From the NCBI RefSeq assembly GCF_025564065.1, contig NZ_JAMGZK010000052.1:1-64000 (forward strand): 64,000 bases of DNA, written 5' to 3'. Shown here piece by piece: positions 25,884-35,275 of the stretch (position 1 is the first letter of the stretch; every line of letters starts with the position of its first letter). The translations under genes and the position numbers were made by a program. This DNA comes from Silvania hatchlandensis. GTDB lineage: Bacteria; Pseudomonadota; Gammaproteobacteria; Enterobacterales; Enterobacteriaceae. The notes under the pieces are model-generated. The model was not told where the DNA came from, did not search any database, and worked only from the letters and a program-made list of their open reading frames with translations.

Positions 25884-26332
25884 CAGGCCCTGAGGCGAAG
25901 GGTGATGCCTTCTACCGCCACGACCTCGACTTTAGTACCCGCGTTGAGGTCGTCGTCGGCAACGACTGGCCACGAACTGTCGCCCACCCGCATATGGCCG
26001 CGACCGTTCACCAGATTCGTGTCCAGCGTAAACCGCATCCCGACAAGCTGCTGCCCGCGTTGATTAAGTCGCGCATCGGCAGGCTTTTGCGCGCGCACCT
26101 GCCTGGAGAGCCAGCGCCACCAGAGCCATGCGGCAATCAGGGTCAGCAGGGCAAACAGCGTTCCCTGCCATGCCCAGTCCAGGGGCAGCACCCAGACCAG
26201 TAGCCCGGTGACCACTGCTGCCACACCGCTCCACAGCAGGTAGCCGTTGCCGCCGAGCATCTCAGCTGCCAGCAGCAGGCCACCGAGACTCAGCCAGAAG
26301 ATGTGCGGATGTGCAGCGATCATCTCGATCAT
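25880..26332 (-). CDS. ybbJ: YbbJ, NfeD-like membrane protein
   Basis: A 150-residue NfeD-family protein: N-terminal membrane segments (about residues 11-70) followed by a soluble OB-fold domain ([10 protein letters not shown]... [16 protein letters not shown]). NfeD proteins work with SPFH/stomatin partners, here QmcA, whose stop overlaps the ybbJ start (ATGA). The pair is thought to help membrane-protein quality control; the molecular role of YbbJ is not proven. Its stop overlaps that of cueR on the other strand. Confidence 0.93.
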   Translation of the reverse strand: MIEMIAAHPHIFWLSLGGLLLAAEMLGGNGYLLWSGVAAVVTGLLVWVLPLDWAWQGTLFALLTLIAAWLWWRWLSRQVRAQKPADARLNQRGQQLVGMRFTLDTNLVNGRGHMRVGDSSWPVVADDDLNAGTKVEVVAVEGITLRLRAC

Positions 26333-27243
26333 AATTTACGCTCGTTGCCGCTGTTTTTGATAAGCTCTGCGATCCCACCGATCGACCCCATCAGGCTACT
26401 GGCGTCCAGCGGCATCATCACCACTTTGCTGTTTTCCGCCGAGCCGATTTTTTGCAGCGCTTCGGTGTACTTTTGCGCCACAAAGTAGTTAATCGCCTGA
26501 ATATCCCCGGCGGAGATGGCCTCTGACACCATTTTGGTGGCCTGTGCTTCTGCTTCTGCTGAACGTTCGCGGGCCTCAGCTTGTAAAAATGCCGACTGAC
26601 GTTCACCTTCGGCTTTGAGGATCTGTGACTGTTTCTCCCCTTCGGCTTTCAGGATCGCCGCCTGCCGTATCCCTTCGGCCTCCAGAATATAGGCGCGTTT
26701 AGTCCGTTCCGCCTTCATCTGGGCGTTCATAGAAGAGATCAGTTCTGCCGGTGGGCGTACGTCGCGGATTTCAATGCGGGTAACCTTAATACCCCACGGA
26801 TTAGTGGCTTCATCGACGATATGCAGCAGCCGGGTGTTAATGCTGTCGCGCTGGGAGAGCATTTCATCCAACTCCATGGAGCCCAGGACGGTACGAATAT
26901 TTGTCATGGTTAAATTCAGAATCGCTTGCTCAAGGTTGCTCACCTCATAGGCGGCTTTCGGCGCGTCGATGACCTGAATAAAGCATACCGCGTCGATGGT
27001 GACGTTGGCGTTATCCCTGGAGATGACCTCCTGGGATGGGATATCGAGCACCTGTTCCATCATGTTAATCTTGCGCCCAATACGATCCATAAACGGCACG
27101 ACGAGGCTCAGGCCGGGCTGAAGGGTGTTGGTGTAACGGCCAAAGCGTTCAACCGTCCACTGGTAGCCCTGCGGGACAATTTTGACCCCGGCGGCAACAA
27201 TCACCAGGGCGACGAATATCAGTACGGGGATCACGATGAGCAT
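26329..27243 (-). CDS. qmcA: QmcA, SPFH/stomatin-family membrane protein
   Basis: A 304-residue stomatin-like protein anchored by an N-terminal hydrophobic segment (about residues 2-22). It carries the SPFH domain ([23 protein letters not shown] start) and a coiled, Ala/Glu-rich region (about 180-250) with repeated ILKAEGE(K/R)QS units. In E. coli QmcA is linked to FtsH-associated quality control. The ATG at 27243 gives the E. coli N-terminus; an in-frame start 12 codons upstream was rejected. It is co-transcribed with ybbJ (4-base overlap). Confidence 0.95.
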   Translation of the reverse strand: MLIVIPVLIFVALVIVAAGVKIVPQGYQWTVERFGRYTNTLQPGLSLVVPFMDRIGRKINMMEQVLDIPSQEVISRDNANVTIDAVCFIQVIDAPKAAYEVSNLEQAILNLTMTNIRTVLGSMELDEMLSQRDSINTRLLHIVDEATNPWGIKVTRIEIRDVRPPAELISSMNAQMKAERTKRAYILEAEGIRQAAILKAEGEKQSQILKAEGERQSAFLQAEARERSAEAEAQATKMVSEAISAGDIQAINYFVAQKYTEALQKIGSAENSKVVMMPLDASSLMGSIGGIAELIKNSGNERKL

Positions 27244-27364
27244 ATAAAACCTCCTGTTTTGCATTCCATTTAGCAACAACGATTGCGCGTTTATTGTTCA
27301 TTAGTATATCGGTAAACAGCGCAAAATTCGCGCCGAATCAACGGCGCACACGGGCGTTGGACGT

Positions 27365-27393
27365 AAAAAAGCCCCGCTAAAATTAGCAGGGCT
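27365..27393 (-). terminator. Rho-independent terminator after ybbN
   Basis: On the minus strand AGCCCTGCTAA pairs with TTAGCGGGGCT (one T-G pair), followed by TTTTTT. It lies 18 bases past the ybbN stop and separates ybbN from qmcA. Confidence 0.85.
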
Positions 27394-27410
27394 GCGGGGC
27401 AGTAACCGGA

Positions 27411-28265
27411 TCAGTACAGCAGGGCGTACAGCTTGCGACGGTAAGTTGATGCCAGAGAATCGCCGGTGCCGAGTGCCGCCAGGATCTCCTGGAACATTTT
27501 ACGCGCCTGGCCGTCGGCGGCCGCCAGATCTGTTTTCAGGTGGCTGAACAGCAGGTCCAGCGCTTCTTCATTGCGACCGACCTGGTGCAGCTGCAGAGCC
27601 AGCTGGCTGGCCAGCGTCGCGTCGGCAGGGTTGGCGGCAACGTGCTGCTGCAGCTGTTGGATTTCCGGCGTATCGGCGGCCTGCTTCAGCAGTTCAATCT
27701 GCGCCACCAGACCCTGGTAGCGGGTGTCTTGATCCTGCAGCGGGATGGTTTTCAGCACCCCTTCGGCGTCTTCGGAACGCTTTAAGGTAATCAGCGTTTC
27801 TGCCAGCAGTAAGCCGATCTGACTGTCCTGAGCGGACAACTGCCAGGCCTCTTTCAACAGCGGCAGGGCCTCGTCATGTTTATCTTCAGCCATCAATGCC
27901 ATCGCTTGCTGCGCTTTCAGCTCTTCTTCACGCGGCAGCACTTTATCCAGCAGGGCGCGGATCGCCTCTTCTGGCTGTGGCCCCTGGAAGCCATCAACCG
28001 GCTGACCATTCTGGAACAGATACACCGTTGGAATGGCGCGCAGGCCAAACTGGGAGGCGATCATCTGCTCGGCGTCGCAGTCCAGTTTTGCCAGAATGAA
28101 CTGACCGTTGTACTGCGCCGCAAGCTTTTCCAGCACCGGCGTCAGCTCCAGACAGTGCTGACTACGCTCAGACCAGAAATAGAACAGCACCGGTTTGATC
28201 ATCGACTGTTCAAGCGTCTGCTGCAGGTTTGCTTCGGTAATGTTGACAATATTCTGTACGGACAT
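27411..28265 (-). CDS. cnoX: Chaperedoxin CnoX (YbbN)
   Basis: A thioredoxin-domain plus TPR protein that holds unfolding substrates, protects their cysteines under hypochlorous-acid stress and passes them to DnaK and GroEL. The 284-residue length matches E. coli. The active-site position reads SQHC (about 35-38), so the CxxC redox pair is incomplete, as is normal for this protein. Helical TPR-like repeats fill residues 115-284. Confidence 0.94.
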   Translation of the reverse strand: MSVQNIVNITEANLQQTLEQSMIKPVLFYFWSERSQHCLELTPVLEKLAAQYNGQFILAKLDCDAEQMIASQFGLRAIPTVYLFQNGQPVDGFQGPQPEEAIRALLDKVLPREEELKAQQAMALMAEDKHDEALPLLKEAWQLSAQDSQIGLLLAETLITLKRSEDAEGVLKTIPLQDQDTRYQGLVAQIELLKQAADTPEIQQLQQHVAANPADATLASQLALQLHQVGRNEEALDLLFSHLKTDLAAADGQARKMFQEILAALGTGDSLASTYRRKLYALLY

Positions 28266-28329
28266 GCGGCTATCCCGGTTATGAGTTTTTATTTAGGGTA
28301 TACATGGGGGCGTGGCGCGTGGCTTCAAC

Positions 28330-29139
28330 TCAGCCCTGTAAAATTTTGTCCATCATCCGGCCAGGCAGCAGGCGCTTCAGCAGACCGACGGCATGGGTCA
28401 CCAGCGTGACCGGATAACGCATTTTGGGGTTTTTGCTCTCAAAAGCATGGCGCACTTTGACGACAACCGCCTCCGGGCCGAGGGTAAAACGTGCGGCAAT
28501 TCCCGGATTCTCCACCGGCTTGTCGGCCTGGGTTTGATTGACGTTTTCGGTAAAGCGGGTGCGGATCGGGCCTGGCTCAATCAGGCTCACTTTGATACCG
28601 CTGTGGCGCAGCTCCATACGCAGCGCATCTGACCAGGCCTCCAGCGCGTATTTGCTGGCGGCATAGGCTCCGCGACCGGGGGTAGAAATCAGCCCCATCA
28701 CCGAGGAGGTCATCACGATCCGTCCTTCGCCGTGCGGAAGCATGGCGGGCAGCAGGCGCATGGTCAGCTGGTGGATGCCAAAAAAGTTAGCCGAAAACTG
28801 CTGCTCAAGCTGCTGGCGAGAAAGGGTTTGCAGCGGGCCATACACGCCGAAACCGGCATTGTTGAACAGACCATACAGCCGATTATCGGTCAGGGCGATC
28901 ACCGCGTCGGCGGCGCGATCAATGCTGTCCGGGCAATCCAGATCCAGCAGCACGCCGGTAAACCCCATGTTGTTCATCCGTTCAACGTCGTCGGGTTTAC
29001 GACAGGCGGCCAACACCCAGAATCCCTGACGCTTCAACTCAAGGGCGCTTTCAAAGCCAATCCCACTGGAACATCCTGTTATTAAGACCGATTTTTGCAT
29101 AACTTTACCTGTCAGAATCTCCGCTGAATTACGAGTCAT
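28330..29139 (-). CDS. ybbO: YbbO, short-chain dehydrogenase/reductase
   Basis: A 269-residue classical SDR: nucleotide-binding TGCSSGIG (about 20-27), NNAG (about 93-96) and the catalytic Ser-Tyr-Lys set (SS near 144, YAASK near 158-162). YbbO has been reported as an aldehyde reductase; the natural substrate is uncertain. The first ATG overlaps the end of tesA by 11 bases and gives the E. coli length; the ATG at 29100 (start MQKSV) has the better ribosome-binding site (AGG) and may be the real start. It is co-transcribed with tesA. Confidence 0.9.
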   Translation of the reverse strand: MTRNSAEILTGKVMQKSVLITGCSSGIGFESALELKRQGFWVLAACRKPDDVERMNNMGFTGVLLDLDCPDSIDRAADAVIALTDNRLYGLFNNAGFGVYGPLQTLSRQQLEQQFSANFFGIHQLTMRLLPAMLPHGEGRIVMTSSVMGLISTPGRGAYAASKYALEAWSDALRMELRHSGIKVSLIEPGPIRTRFTENVNQTQADKPVENPGIAARFTLGPEAVVVKVRHAFESKNPKMRYPVTLVTHAVGLLKRLLPGRMMDKILQG

Positions 29140-29752
29140 GTTTAACTAAGGGTGCCAGCCGGGTCGCCATCCAGTCGGCGATAAACGGCTGTGCGTCCCG
29201 ATTGGGGTGAATACCGTCGTCCTGCATCCACTGCGGCTTCAGGTAGACCTCTTCCATAAAAAAGGGCAGCAGCGGAATATCAAACTCTTTGGCAAGTTTG
29301 GGATATATCGCACTGAAGGCTTCATTATACCGACGGCCATAGTTTGCCGGGAGTCGAATTTGCATCAGCAGCGGCTGGGCGTTTGCGGCGCGAATATCCT
29401 GCAGAATTTTGCGCAGGGTTTGCTCCGTCTGCTGTGGCTGGAATCCGCGCAGACCATCGTTGCCGCCGAGCTCCACCAGCACCCAGCGCGGCTGATGCTG
29501 CTTAAGCAATGCCGGCAGGCGAGAAAGCCCCTGCTGGGAAGTATCGCCGCTGATGCTACCGTTGATCACCGGCGTTTTAGTCTGCCATTTATCGTTCAGC
29601 AGCGCGGGCCAGGCGGCACTGGCCGCCATCCGGTAGCCTGCGCTGAGGCTGTCACCCAGAATTAATATCGTGTCTGCCGCCGCGGCGCGACATGTCATCA
29701 GAATCAAAAACAGGAAGGGCAAATGCCAGCGGAAAACATTGTTGAAGTTCAT
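29129..29752 (-). CDS. tesA: Periplasmic acyl-CoA thioesterase I / lysophospholipase L1
   Basis: A GDSL-family esterase hydrolysing acyl thioesters, lysophospholipids and some peptide esters in the periplasm. The 207-residue precursor has a signal peptide of about 26 residues ending AAA, then GDSLSAGYR with the nucleophilic Ser, GGNDGLRG with the oxyanion Asn, and DGIHPNRDAQP with the catalytic Asp and His. I rejected a long in-frame upstream extension, which runs through ybbA coding sequence. The first 30 bases overlap the start of the divergent ybbA. Confidence 0.95.
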   Translation of the reverse strand: MNFNNVFRWHLPFLFLILMTCRAAAADTILILGDSLSAGYRMAASAAWPALLNDKWQTKTPVINGSISGDTSQQGLSRLPALLKQHQPRWVLVELGGNDGLRGFQPQQTEQTLRKILQDIRAANAQPLLMQIRLPANYGRRYNEAFSAIYPKLAKEFDIPLLPFFMEEVYLKPQWMQDDGIHPNRDAQPFIADWMATRLAPLVKHDS

Positions 29753-30409
29753 CGTCTTAAGAAGTCCGTGGGTCAGGGGGAGCACGAGCTTTCCATCCTT
29801 ACCGGAGTTGAACTCATTGTCAAACGCGGGCAAAGCATCGCGCTGATTGGTGAATCGGGCTCCGGTAAGTCGACGCTGCTGGCGATCCTCGCGGGGCTGG
29901 ACGACGGCAGCAGCGGTGAAGTCAATCTGGTCGGGCAGCCGCTGCACAGCCGTGATGAAGAGGCGCGTGCCGCCCTGCGTGCAAAACACATCGGCTTTGT
30001 TTTCCAGTCATTTATGCTGATTCCGACCCTTAATGCGCTGGAGAACGTCGAGCTGCCAGGTCTGCTGCGCGGCGAGAATACCACCCAGAGCCGCGCCGGG
30101 GCGAAAGCGCTGCTGGAGCAACTGGGGCTCGGCAAACGTCTCGATCATCTTCCGGCCCAGCTGTCCGGTGGCGAGCAGCAGCGCGTGGCGCTGGCCCGCG
30201 CCTTTAACGGTCGCCCGGACGTACTGTTTGCCGATGAGCCCACCGGCAACCTCGATCGCCAGACCGGGGACAAAATTGCCGATCTGCTGTTCTCGCTCAA
30301 TCGCGAGAACGGCACCACGCTTATCCTCGTCACGCACGATCCTCAGCTGGCGGCCCGCTGCGATCGCCGTCTGCGGTTGGTGAACGGTCTGTTGCAGGAG
30401 GAAGCATGA
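29723..30409 (+). CDS. ybbA: YbbA, ABC transporter ATP-binding subunit
   Basis: A 228-residue ATPase of the MacB/LolD type. Walker A is GESGSGKST (about 42-50), the signature LSGGEQQRVALARA (about 148-161), and Walker B VLFADEP follows. It pairs with YbbP, whose start overlaps its stop (ATGA). Function of YbbAP is unsettled; association with TesA on the other strand suggests a role in lipid or acyl-ester handling at the envelope (inference). Confidence 0.95.
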   Translation: MPAENIVEVHRLKKSVGQGEHELSILTGVELIVKRGQSIALIGESGSGKSTLLAILAGLDDGSSGEVNLVGQPLHSRDEEARAALRAKHIGFVFQSFMLIPTLNALENVELPGLLRGENTTQSRAGAKALLEQLGLGKRLDHLPAQLSGGEQQRVALARAFNGRPDVLFADEPTGNLDRQTGDKIADLLFSLNRENGTTLILVTHDPQLAARCDRRLRLVNGLLQEEA

Positions 30410-32820
30410 TTGCCCGCTGGTTCTGGCGCGAATGGCGCTCACCCTCGCTGCTGATCGTCTGGCTGGCGTTAAGCCTGGCGGTGGCTTGCGTGCTGGCGCT
30501 CGGCAGCGTCAGCGATCGGATGGAAAAGGGGCTCAGTCAGCAAAGCCGCGAGTTTATGGCGGGAGACCGGACCCTGCGTAGCTCGCGCGAGGTGCCGCAG
30601 GCGTGGCTGGATGAGGCGCAAAAGCAGGGGCTGAAGGTCAGCGATCAGCTCAGTTTCCAGACCATGACCTTTGCCCGGGATACGCCGCAGCTGGCGAGCG
30701 TGAAGGCGGTAGACAATGTCTACCCGATGTACGGCGATTTACAGACCAACCCGCCGGGCCTGAAACCGACTCCAGGGACGGTGCTGCTGGCCTCGCGCCT
30801 GATGGCGCTGCTGAACCTGAAAACCGGCGACAGCATCGACGTCGGGGATGCGACGCTTAAAATCGCCGGAGAAGTGGTGCAGGAGCCCGATTCCGGCTTT
30901 AACCCCTTCCAGATGGCGCCGCGTCTGCTGATGAACACCGCCGACGTGGCGAAGACCGGGGCGGTACAGCCCGGCAGCCGCGTCACCTGGCGCTATAAAT
31001 TTGGCGGCACGCCCGTTCAACTGGCGTCGTACGAAAAATGGCTGCTGCCGCAGCTGAAACCGGAGCATCGCTGGTCCGGGATGGAGCAGGAGGACGGCGC
31101 GCTGGGCAAATCCCTGGAGCGCTCCCAACAGTTCCTGCTGTTGTCCGCGCTGTTGACCCTGCTGCTGGCGGTCGCTGCGGTGGCGGTGGCCATGAGCCAC
31201 TACTGCCGCAGTCGCTACGACCTGGTGGCGATCCTCAAAACGCTGGGGGCGGGCAGGGCGCAGCTGCGCAAGCTGATTGTTGGCCAGTGGCTGATGGTGC
31301 TCGGGCTCTCTGCCATCACTGGCGGAGCGATGGGGGGGCTGTTTGAAAAGGTGCTGATGGTGCTGCTTAAACCGGTACTGCCCGCCGCACTGCCGCCTGC
31401 CAGTCTGTGGCCGTGGCTGTGGGCAATTGGCGCGATGACGGTGATTTCCCTGCTGGTGGGGCTGCGTCCGTATCGCCTGCTGCTGGCCACACAGCCGCTG
31501 CGGGTGCTGCGCCGGGACGTGGTGGCCAGCGTCTGGCCGCTGAAAGTGTATCTGCCGGTCATTATTGTCGTGGTGGTGGCGCTGTTGGCCTGGCTGATGG
31601 GCGGCAGCATGCTGCTGTGGGCGGTGCTGGCAGGCGCAGTGGTGCTGGCGCTGCTGTGCGGCGTGCTGGGCTGGATGTTGCTCAGCGTCCTGCGCGGGCT
31701 GACGGTAAAATCGCTGCCGGTGCGGCTGGCGGTGAACCGCCTGCTGCGTCAGCCGTGGTCGACCCTCAGCCAGCTGTCGGCGTTTTCACTGTCGTTTATG
31801 CTGCTGGCGCTGCTGCTGGTGCTGCGCGGCGATCTGCTGGATCGCTGGCAACAGCAGCTCCCGGCTGAAAGCCCGAACTATTTTCTGATTAACATCGCCC
31901 CGGAGCAGGTCACGCCGTTAAAAGGGTTCCTCTCCGAGCATCAGATTGTGCCTGCGGCGTTCTACCCGATTGTGCGGGCGCGTCTGACCCAGATTAACGG
32001 CCACTCGACCGAGGGCAACAAAGATGAATCGCTGAACCGCGAGCTGAACCTCACCTGGCAGGATCAACGTCCAGACCATAACCCGATTACCGCCGGTAGC
32101 TGGCCGCCAAAAGCGGGCGAAGTGTCGATGGAAGAAGGGCTGGCGGCACGGCTTAACGTCGGGCTGGGGGATACGGTGACCTTTACCGGGGATACCCAGG
32201 ACTTCAGCGCCAAAGTGACCAGCCTGCGTAAAGTGGACTGGGAGAGCCTGCGGCCTAACTTCTTCTTTATCTTCCCCTCCGGGGCGCTGGATGGGCAGCC
32301 CCAGAGCTGGCTGACCAGCTTCCGCTGGGAGAACGGCAACGGCATGCTTACTCAGCTCAACCGTGAGTTCCCGACCATCAGCCTGCTGGATATCGGGGCG
32401 ATCCTTAAACAGGTCGGCCAGGTGCTCGAGCAGGTTAGCCGGGCGCTGGAGGTGATGGTGGTGCTGGTGACGATTTGCGGCGTCCTGCTGCTGCTGGCCC
32501 AGGTGCAGGTGGGCATGCGCCAGCGCCATCAGGAGCTGGTGGTCTATCGCACGCTGGGCGCGGGTAAAAAGCTGCTGCGTACAACCCTCTGGAGTGAGTT
32601 TGCGCTGCTGGGGCTGGTGGCCGGACTGGTGGCAGCCATCGGGGCGGAAACCGCGCTGGCGGTGCTGCAAACCCGGGTGTTTGATTTCCCGTGGGAGCCT
32701 GACTGGCGACTGTGGGTGATCCTGCCGCTGTGTGGGGCGGTGATGCTCTCCCTGTGCGGCGGCTGGCTGGGCGCGCGTTTACTGAAAGGCAAAGCCCTGT
32801 TCCGCCAGTTCGCCGGTTAA
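30406..32820 (+). CDS. ybbP: YbbP, FtsX-type ABC transporter permease
   Basis: An 804-residue membrane protein with two FtsX/MacB-type permease domains. It has an N-terminal anchor (about residues 14-35), a large periplasmic region (about 40-240), membrane clusters (about 245-345 and 380-475), a second periplasmic region (about 480-680) and final membrane segments (about 685-795). The length equals E. coli YbbP. It acts with YbbA, probably as a mechanotransmission-type complex extracting a substrate from the inner membrane; substrate unknown. A hairpin follows. Confidence 0.95.
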   Translation: MIARWFWREWRSPSLLIVWLALSLAVACVLALGSVSDRMEKGLSQQSREFMAGDRTLRSSREVPQAWLDEAQKQGLKVSDQLSFQTMTFARDTPQLASVKAVDNVYPMYGDLQTNPPGLKPTPGTVLLASRLMALLNLKTGDSIDVGDATLKIAGEVVQEPDSGFNPFQMAPRLLMNTADVAKTGAVQPGSRVTWRYKFGGTPVQLASYEKWLLPQLKPEHRWSGMEQEDGALGKSLERSQQFLLLSALLTLLLAVAAVAVAMSHYCRSRYDLVAILKTLGAGRAQLRKLIVGQWLMVLGLSAITGGAMGGLFEKVLMVLLKPVLPAALPPASLWPWLWAIGAMTVISLLVGLRPYRLLLATQPLRVLRRDVVASVWPLKVYLPVIIVVVVALLAWLMGGSMLLWAVLAGAVVLALLCGVLGWMLLSVLRGLTVKSLPVRLAVNRLLRQPWSTLSQLSAFSLSFMLLALLLVLRGDLLDRWQQQLPAESPNYFLINIAPEQVTPLKGFLSEHQIVPAAFYPIVRARLTQINGHSTEGNKDESLNRELNLTWQDQRPDHNPITAGSWPPKAGEVSMEEGLAARLNVGLGDTVTFTGDTQDFSAKVTSLRKVDWESLRPNFFFIFPSGALDGQPQSWLTSFRWENGNGMLTQLNREFPTISLLDIGAILKQVGQVLEQVSRALEVMVVLVTICGVLLLLAQVQVGMRQRHQELVVYRTLGAGKKLLRTTLWSEFALLGLVAGLVAAIGAETALAVLQTRVFDFPWEPDWRLWVILPLCGAVMLSLCGGWLGARLLKGKALFRQFAG

Positions 32821-32835
32821 TTCCCTTCCGTCATC

Positions 32836-32867
32836 ATCACGTGCCGGTTTTTATACCGGCGCGTGAT
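32836..32867 (+). terminator. Hairpin after ybbP
   Basis: ATCACG and GCCGGT pair with ACCGGC and CGTGAT (single mismatches between the two stems) around a T-rich loop. No T-run follows, so termination efficiency is doubtful. About 135 more bases lead to the porin gene. Confidence 0.5.
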
Positions 32868-33002
32868 ACTTAAGTAGCATAAAAAGATAACTCCTTGAAT
32901 TTTAGTGGCACAAATCATTAAAAACCGGACAACACGGGTCAATAAATTCCGGGTAACATTCACCCGCTAAATAAATAGCAGTGTGTCTATCAAGGAATAA
33001 TA

Positions 33003-34148
33003 ATGACCATAAATAAAACAGCGCTGGCGGTTGCGATCGGCGCGGCAGTGGCATTGACGTCTTTTGCATCCCAGGCAGAAATCACCGTTTTGAAACAAGA
33101 TCCGCAGGCGGGTAACCCGCTGAGCCGTCTGAATTTCACCGTTGGCGGCAGTATTCGTCCGCAGTTCCAGAACATGACCGGCAATGACGGCCAAAACAGC
33201 TACAAGCGTAACGGCTTTGACGGCGGCACCCGCTTCCGTTTCGCGGCGGACAACTACCTGTTTGATGACATCAGCTGGGTGAGTTACTACGAGCTGGGTG
33301 TGAACATTCCGGCCCAGTTCAACTGGGATCACCACTATGCTGAAGGCGCACACGACACCTCCCGTCGTATGCTCTACACCGGCCTGAAAAGCGACACCTG
33401 GGGCACCCTGACCTTCGGCCAGCAGAACAGCGTCTATTACGACGTGGTGGGCGCGAAAACCGATATCTGGGATTACGACATGATCGGCCAGGCACCGGGT
33501 AACGGCATCAACGGCGACTACGACGGCTCGTACCGTTCACGCCAGATGCTGAAATACAAAAAAACCGTGGGTGATGCCGATCTGTATGCCTCTTACCTGT
33601 TCGAAGACAGCGAATTCCTGGCGAAAGACGGGATGCGCTACAAGCGTAAAGGCGGCGGTTCGCTGGGTGTGAACTACCACCTGACCGAGGATCTGACCTG
33701 GGGTACCGCGTGGAACTACACCCGCGCAGACATGCGTAACCCGAACAACGGCGACAGCAAATCTTACGATCAGAATATCCTCGGCACCGCCCTGAGCTGG
33801 AAACCAGACAACTGGACCTTCTCTGCAGGCGGCGGCTGGTATCAGAACTTTATGACCAGCAAAAAAGCGTCAGTAAATGACTACTTCGCCGGTGATGCGT
33901 GGGGTATCGAGTACTTCGCGGGTTACACCTTCCCGGTTGAGCAGTATGCGCTGAAATCCATCCAGCCTTACTTTATGGGCGATCGCATCGAGACCATGAA
34001 CGGTCGCAACTACCAGCGTATCGACAATGGCGTGGGTATCAGCTTCCAGCTGGATTATGGTTTCCGCGTTGACTACGAGCACGTGTTCACCTCCAGCACC
34101 GACGATCTGGGCGATATGAACCTGGTCCGTCTGCGTTACGACTTCTAA
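33003..34148 (+). CDS. Outer-membrane porin of unassigned type
   Basis: A 381-residue Gram-negative porin. It has a signal peptide of about 25 residues ending SQA. After that the protein shows the alternating pattern of beta strands rich in Tyr/Trp/Gly and ends with RLRYDF, the terminal aromatic residue needed for barrel assembly. The segment GTLTFGQQNSVYYDVVGAKTD (split by strands) resembles the L3-constriction region of general porins. I do not recognise it as OmpC, OmpF or PhoE, so solute preference is unknown. It stands alone with an AAGGAATA ribosome-binding site, and marks the start of a block absent from E. coli K-12 at this locus. Confidence 0.8.
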   Translation: MTINKTALAVAIGAAVALTSFASQAEITVLKQDPQAGNPLSRLNFTVGGSIRPQFQNMTGNDGQNSYKRNGFDGGTRFRFAADNYLFDDISWVSYYELGVNIPAQFNWDHHYAEGAHDTSRRMLYTGLKSDTWGTLTFGQQNSVYYDVVGAKTDIWDYDMIGQAPGNGINGDYDGSYRSRQMLKYKKTVGDADLYASYLFEDSEFLAKDGMRYKRKGGGSLGVNYHLTEDLTWGTAWNYTRADMRNPNNGDSKSYDQNILGTALSWKPDNWTFSAGGGWYQNFMTSKKASVNDYFAGDAWGIEYFAGYTFPVEQYALKSIQPYFMGDRIETMNGRNYQRIDNGVGISFQLDYGFRVDYEHVFTSSTDDLGDMNLVRLRYDF

Positions 34149-34164
34149 GTCTGCGCGGTTTGTC

Positions 34165-34190
34165 CCCGGTGGCGCGTTGCTCACCGGGGC
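34165..34190 (+). terminator. Hairpin after the porin gene
   Basis: CCCCGGTG pairs with CACCGGGG around a 10-base loop; no T-run follows. The further ~190 bases up to the next gene hold its promoter, but I see no MetJ box (AGACGTCT-like), although the downstream transporter is of the methionine-uptake family. Confidence 0.5.
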
Positions 34191-34382
34191 TACAGCCGAC
34201 CCCGCCGGGAAAACAATCCCGAAAATCGCATAACCCATCTCCTGTACATTCAACGACATAATTCGCAACATCATGAAATAATTTCAAGGACGTGGCCTGT
34301 GATCTGTGTCATGTTAACAGCAACTGCGCCGCATCGTACGGCACACCCACATCACGCATCACCGCTTTGAAATGGAGATCTC

Positions 34383-35216
34383 ATGGGATTACGTCACACC
34401 CTTCGCGCTGCCGCTGGTGCGCTTTTGCTGGTCTGCGGTTTGCAGGCTGCCCACGCTAACAGCGATCCACACACTATCGTCTTCGGCGTTGCGCCGGGCC
34501 CGTACGGTGACATGGTTAAGCAGGCCATTGCCCCGTCGCTGAAAGAGAAAGGCTACAAAGTGGTAGTGCGCGAATTTAGCGACTACGTGCAGCCCAATAT
34601 GGCGCTGGCGAACGGTAGCATCGACGCCAACCTGTTCCAGCACTCGCTCTATTTCACCAAATTCACCGCCGATAAAAATCTGCAACTCACCAAATTGCTG
34701 GCCGTGCCCACCGCCGGGATGGGTTTTTACTCCCGCCAGGTGAAGAGCCTCGATGAGCTGAAAAAAGGCGATATCGTTACCCTTTCGAACGATCCGACCA
34801 ACCTCGCGCGCGGGCTGCGTTTCCTCGCCTCGCTGAAGCTGATTACCATCAAAGAGAATATCGACCCAACCAAAGCCTCTGAGCGCGATATTGCCAGCAA
34901 CCCGAAAGGGCTGGTGTTCAAACCGCTGGAAGCGGCCCAGCTGCCGCGCACCCTTGACAGCGTCACCGCCTCGCTGGTTAACGGCAACTTCGCCATTGCC
35001 GCCGGGCTGGATCTCTCCAGCGCCCTTGCCCAGGAACAGCTGGACGAGAACCTGAAAAATATCATTGCGGTACGCACGGAAGATGCGGACAAGCCGTTTG
35101 CCAAAGATATTGTGACGGTGGTGCAGTCTCCGGCCTATCGCGCGGTGATCGACGACCCGAAAAATGTCTATAAATCGTTCCAGAAACCAGACTGGATGAC
35201 GGCCGCCAAACCCTGA
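34383..35216 (+). CDS. NlpA/MetQ-family periplasmic binding protein (SfbA-like)
   Basis: A 277-residue solute-binding protein of the NlpA/MetQ family, first gene of an ABC importer operon. The signal peptide (about 25 residues, ending AHA) has a Cys at residue 19, but the residue before it is Val, not the Gly/Ala/Ser of a lipobox, so the protein is probably soluble in the periplasm. Typical segments are GVAPGPYGDMV, NLFQHSLYF and LSNDPTNLARGL. Gene order and position before mnmH resemble Salmonella sfbABC (described as an iron-related ABC transporter); MetQ-type substrates (methionine) are the alternative. Substrate not determinable here. Confidence 0.85.
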   Translation: MGLRHTLRAAAGALLLVCGLQAAHANSDPHTIVFGVAPGPYGDMVKQAIAPSLKEKGYKVVVREFSDYVQPNMALANGSIDANLFQHSLYFTKFTADKNLQLTKLLAVPTAGMGFYSRQVKSLDELKKGDIVTLSNDPTNLARGLRFLASLKLITIKENIDPTKASERDIASNPKGLVFKPLEAAQLPRTLDSVTASLVNGNFAIAAGLDLSSALAQEQLDENLKNIIAVRTEDADKPFAKDIVTVVQSPAYRAVIDDPKNVYKSFQKPDWMTAAKP

Positions 35217-35275
35217 TAGCTATGGGCAGACACCAGGGCAGCAGCGGCTGCCCTTTTCGCATTTCTGAGGTAGTC

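Noticed and set aside
29753..29989. N-terminal extension of tesA by 79 codons
   Set aside because: It would run through ybbA coding sequence and push the signal peptide into the middle of the protein.
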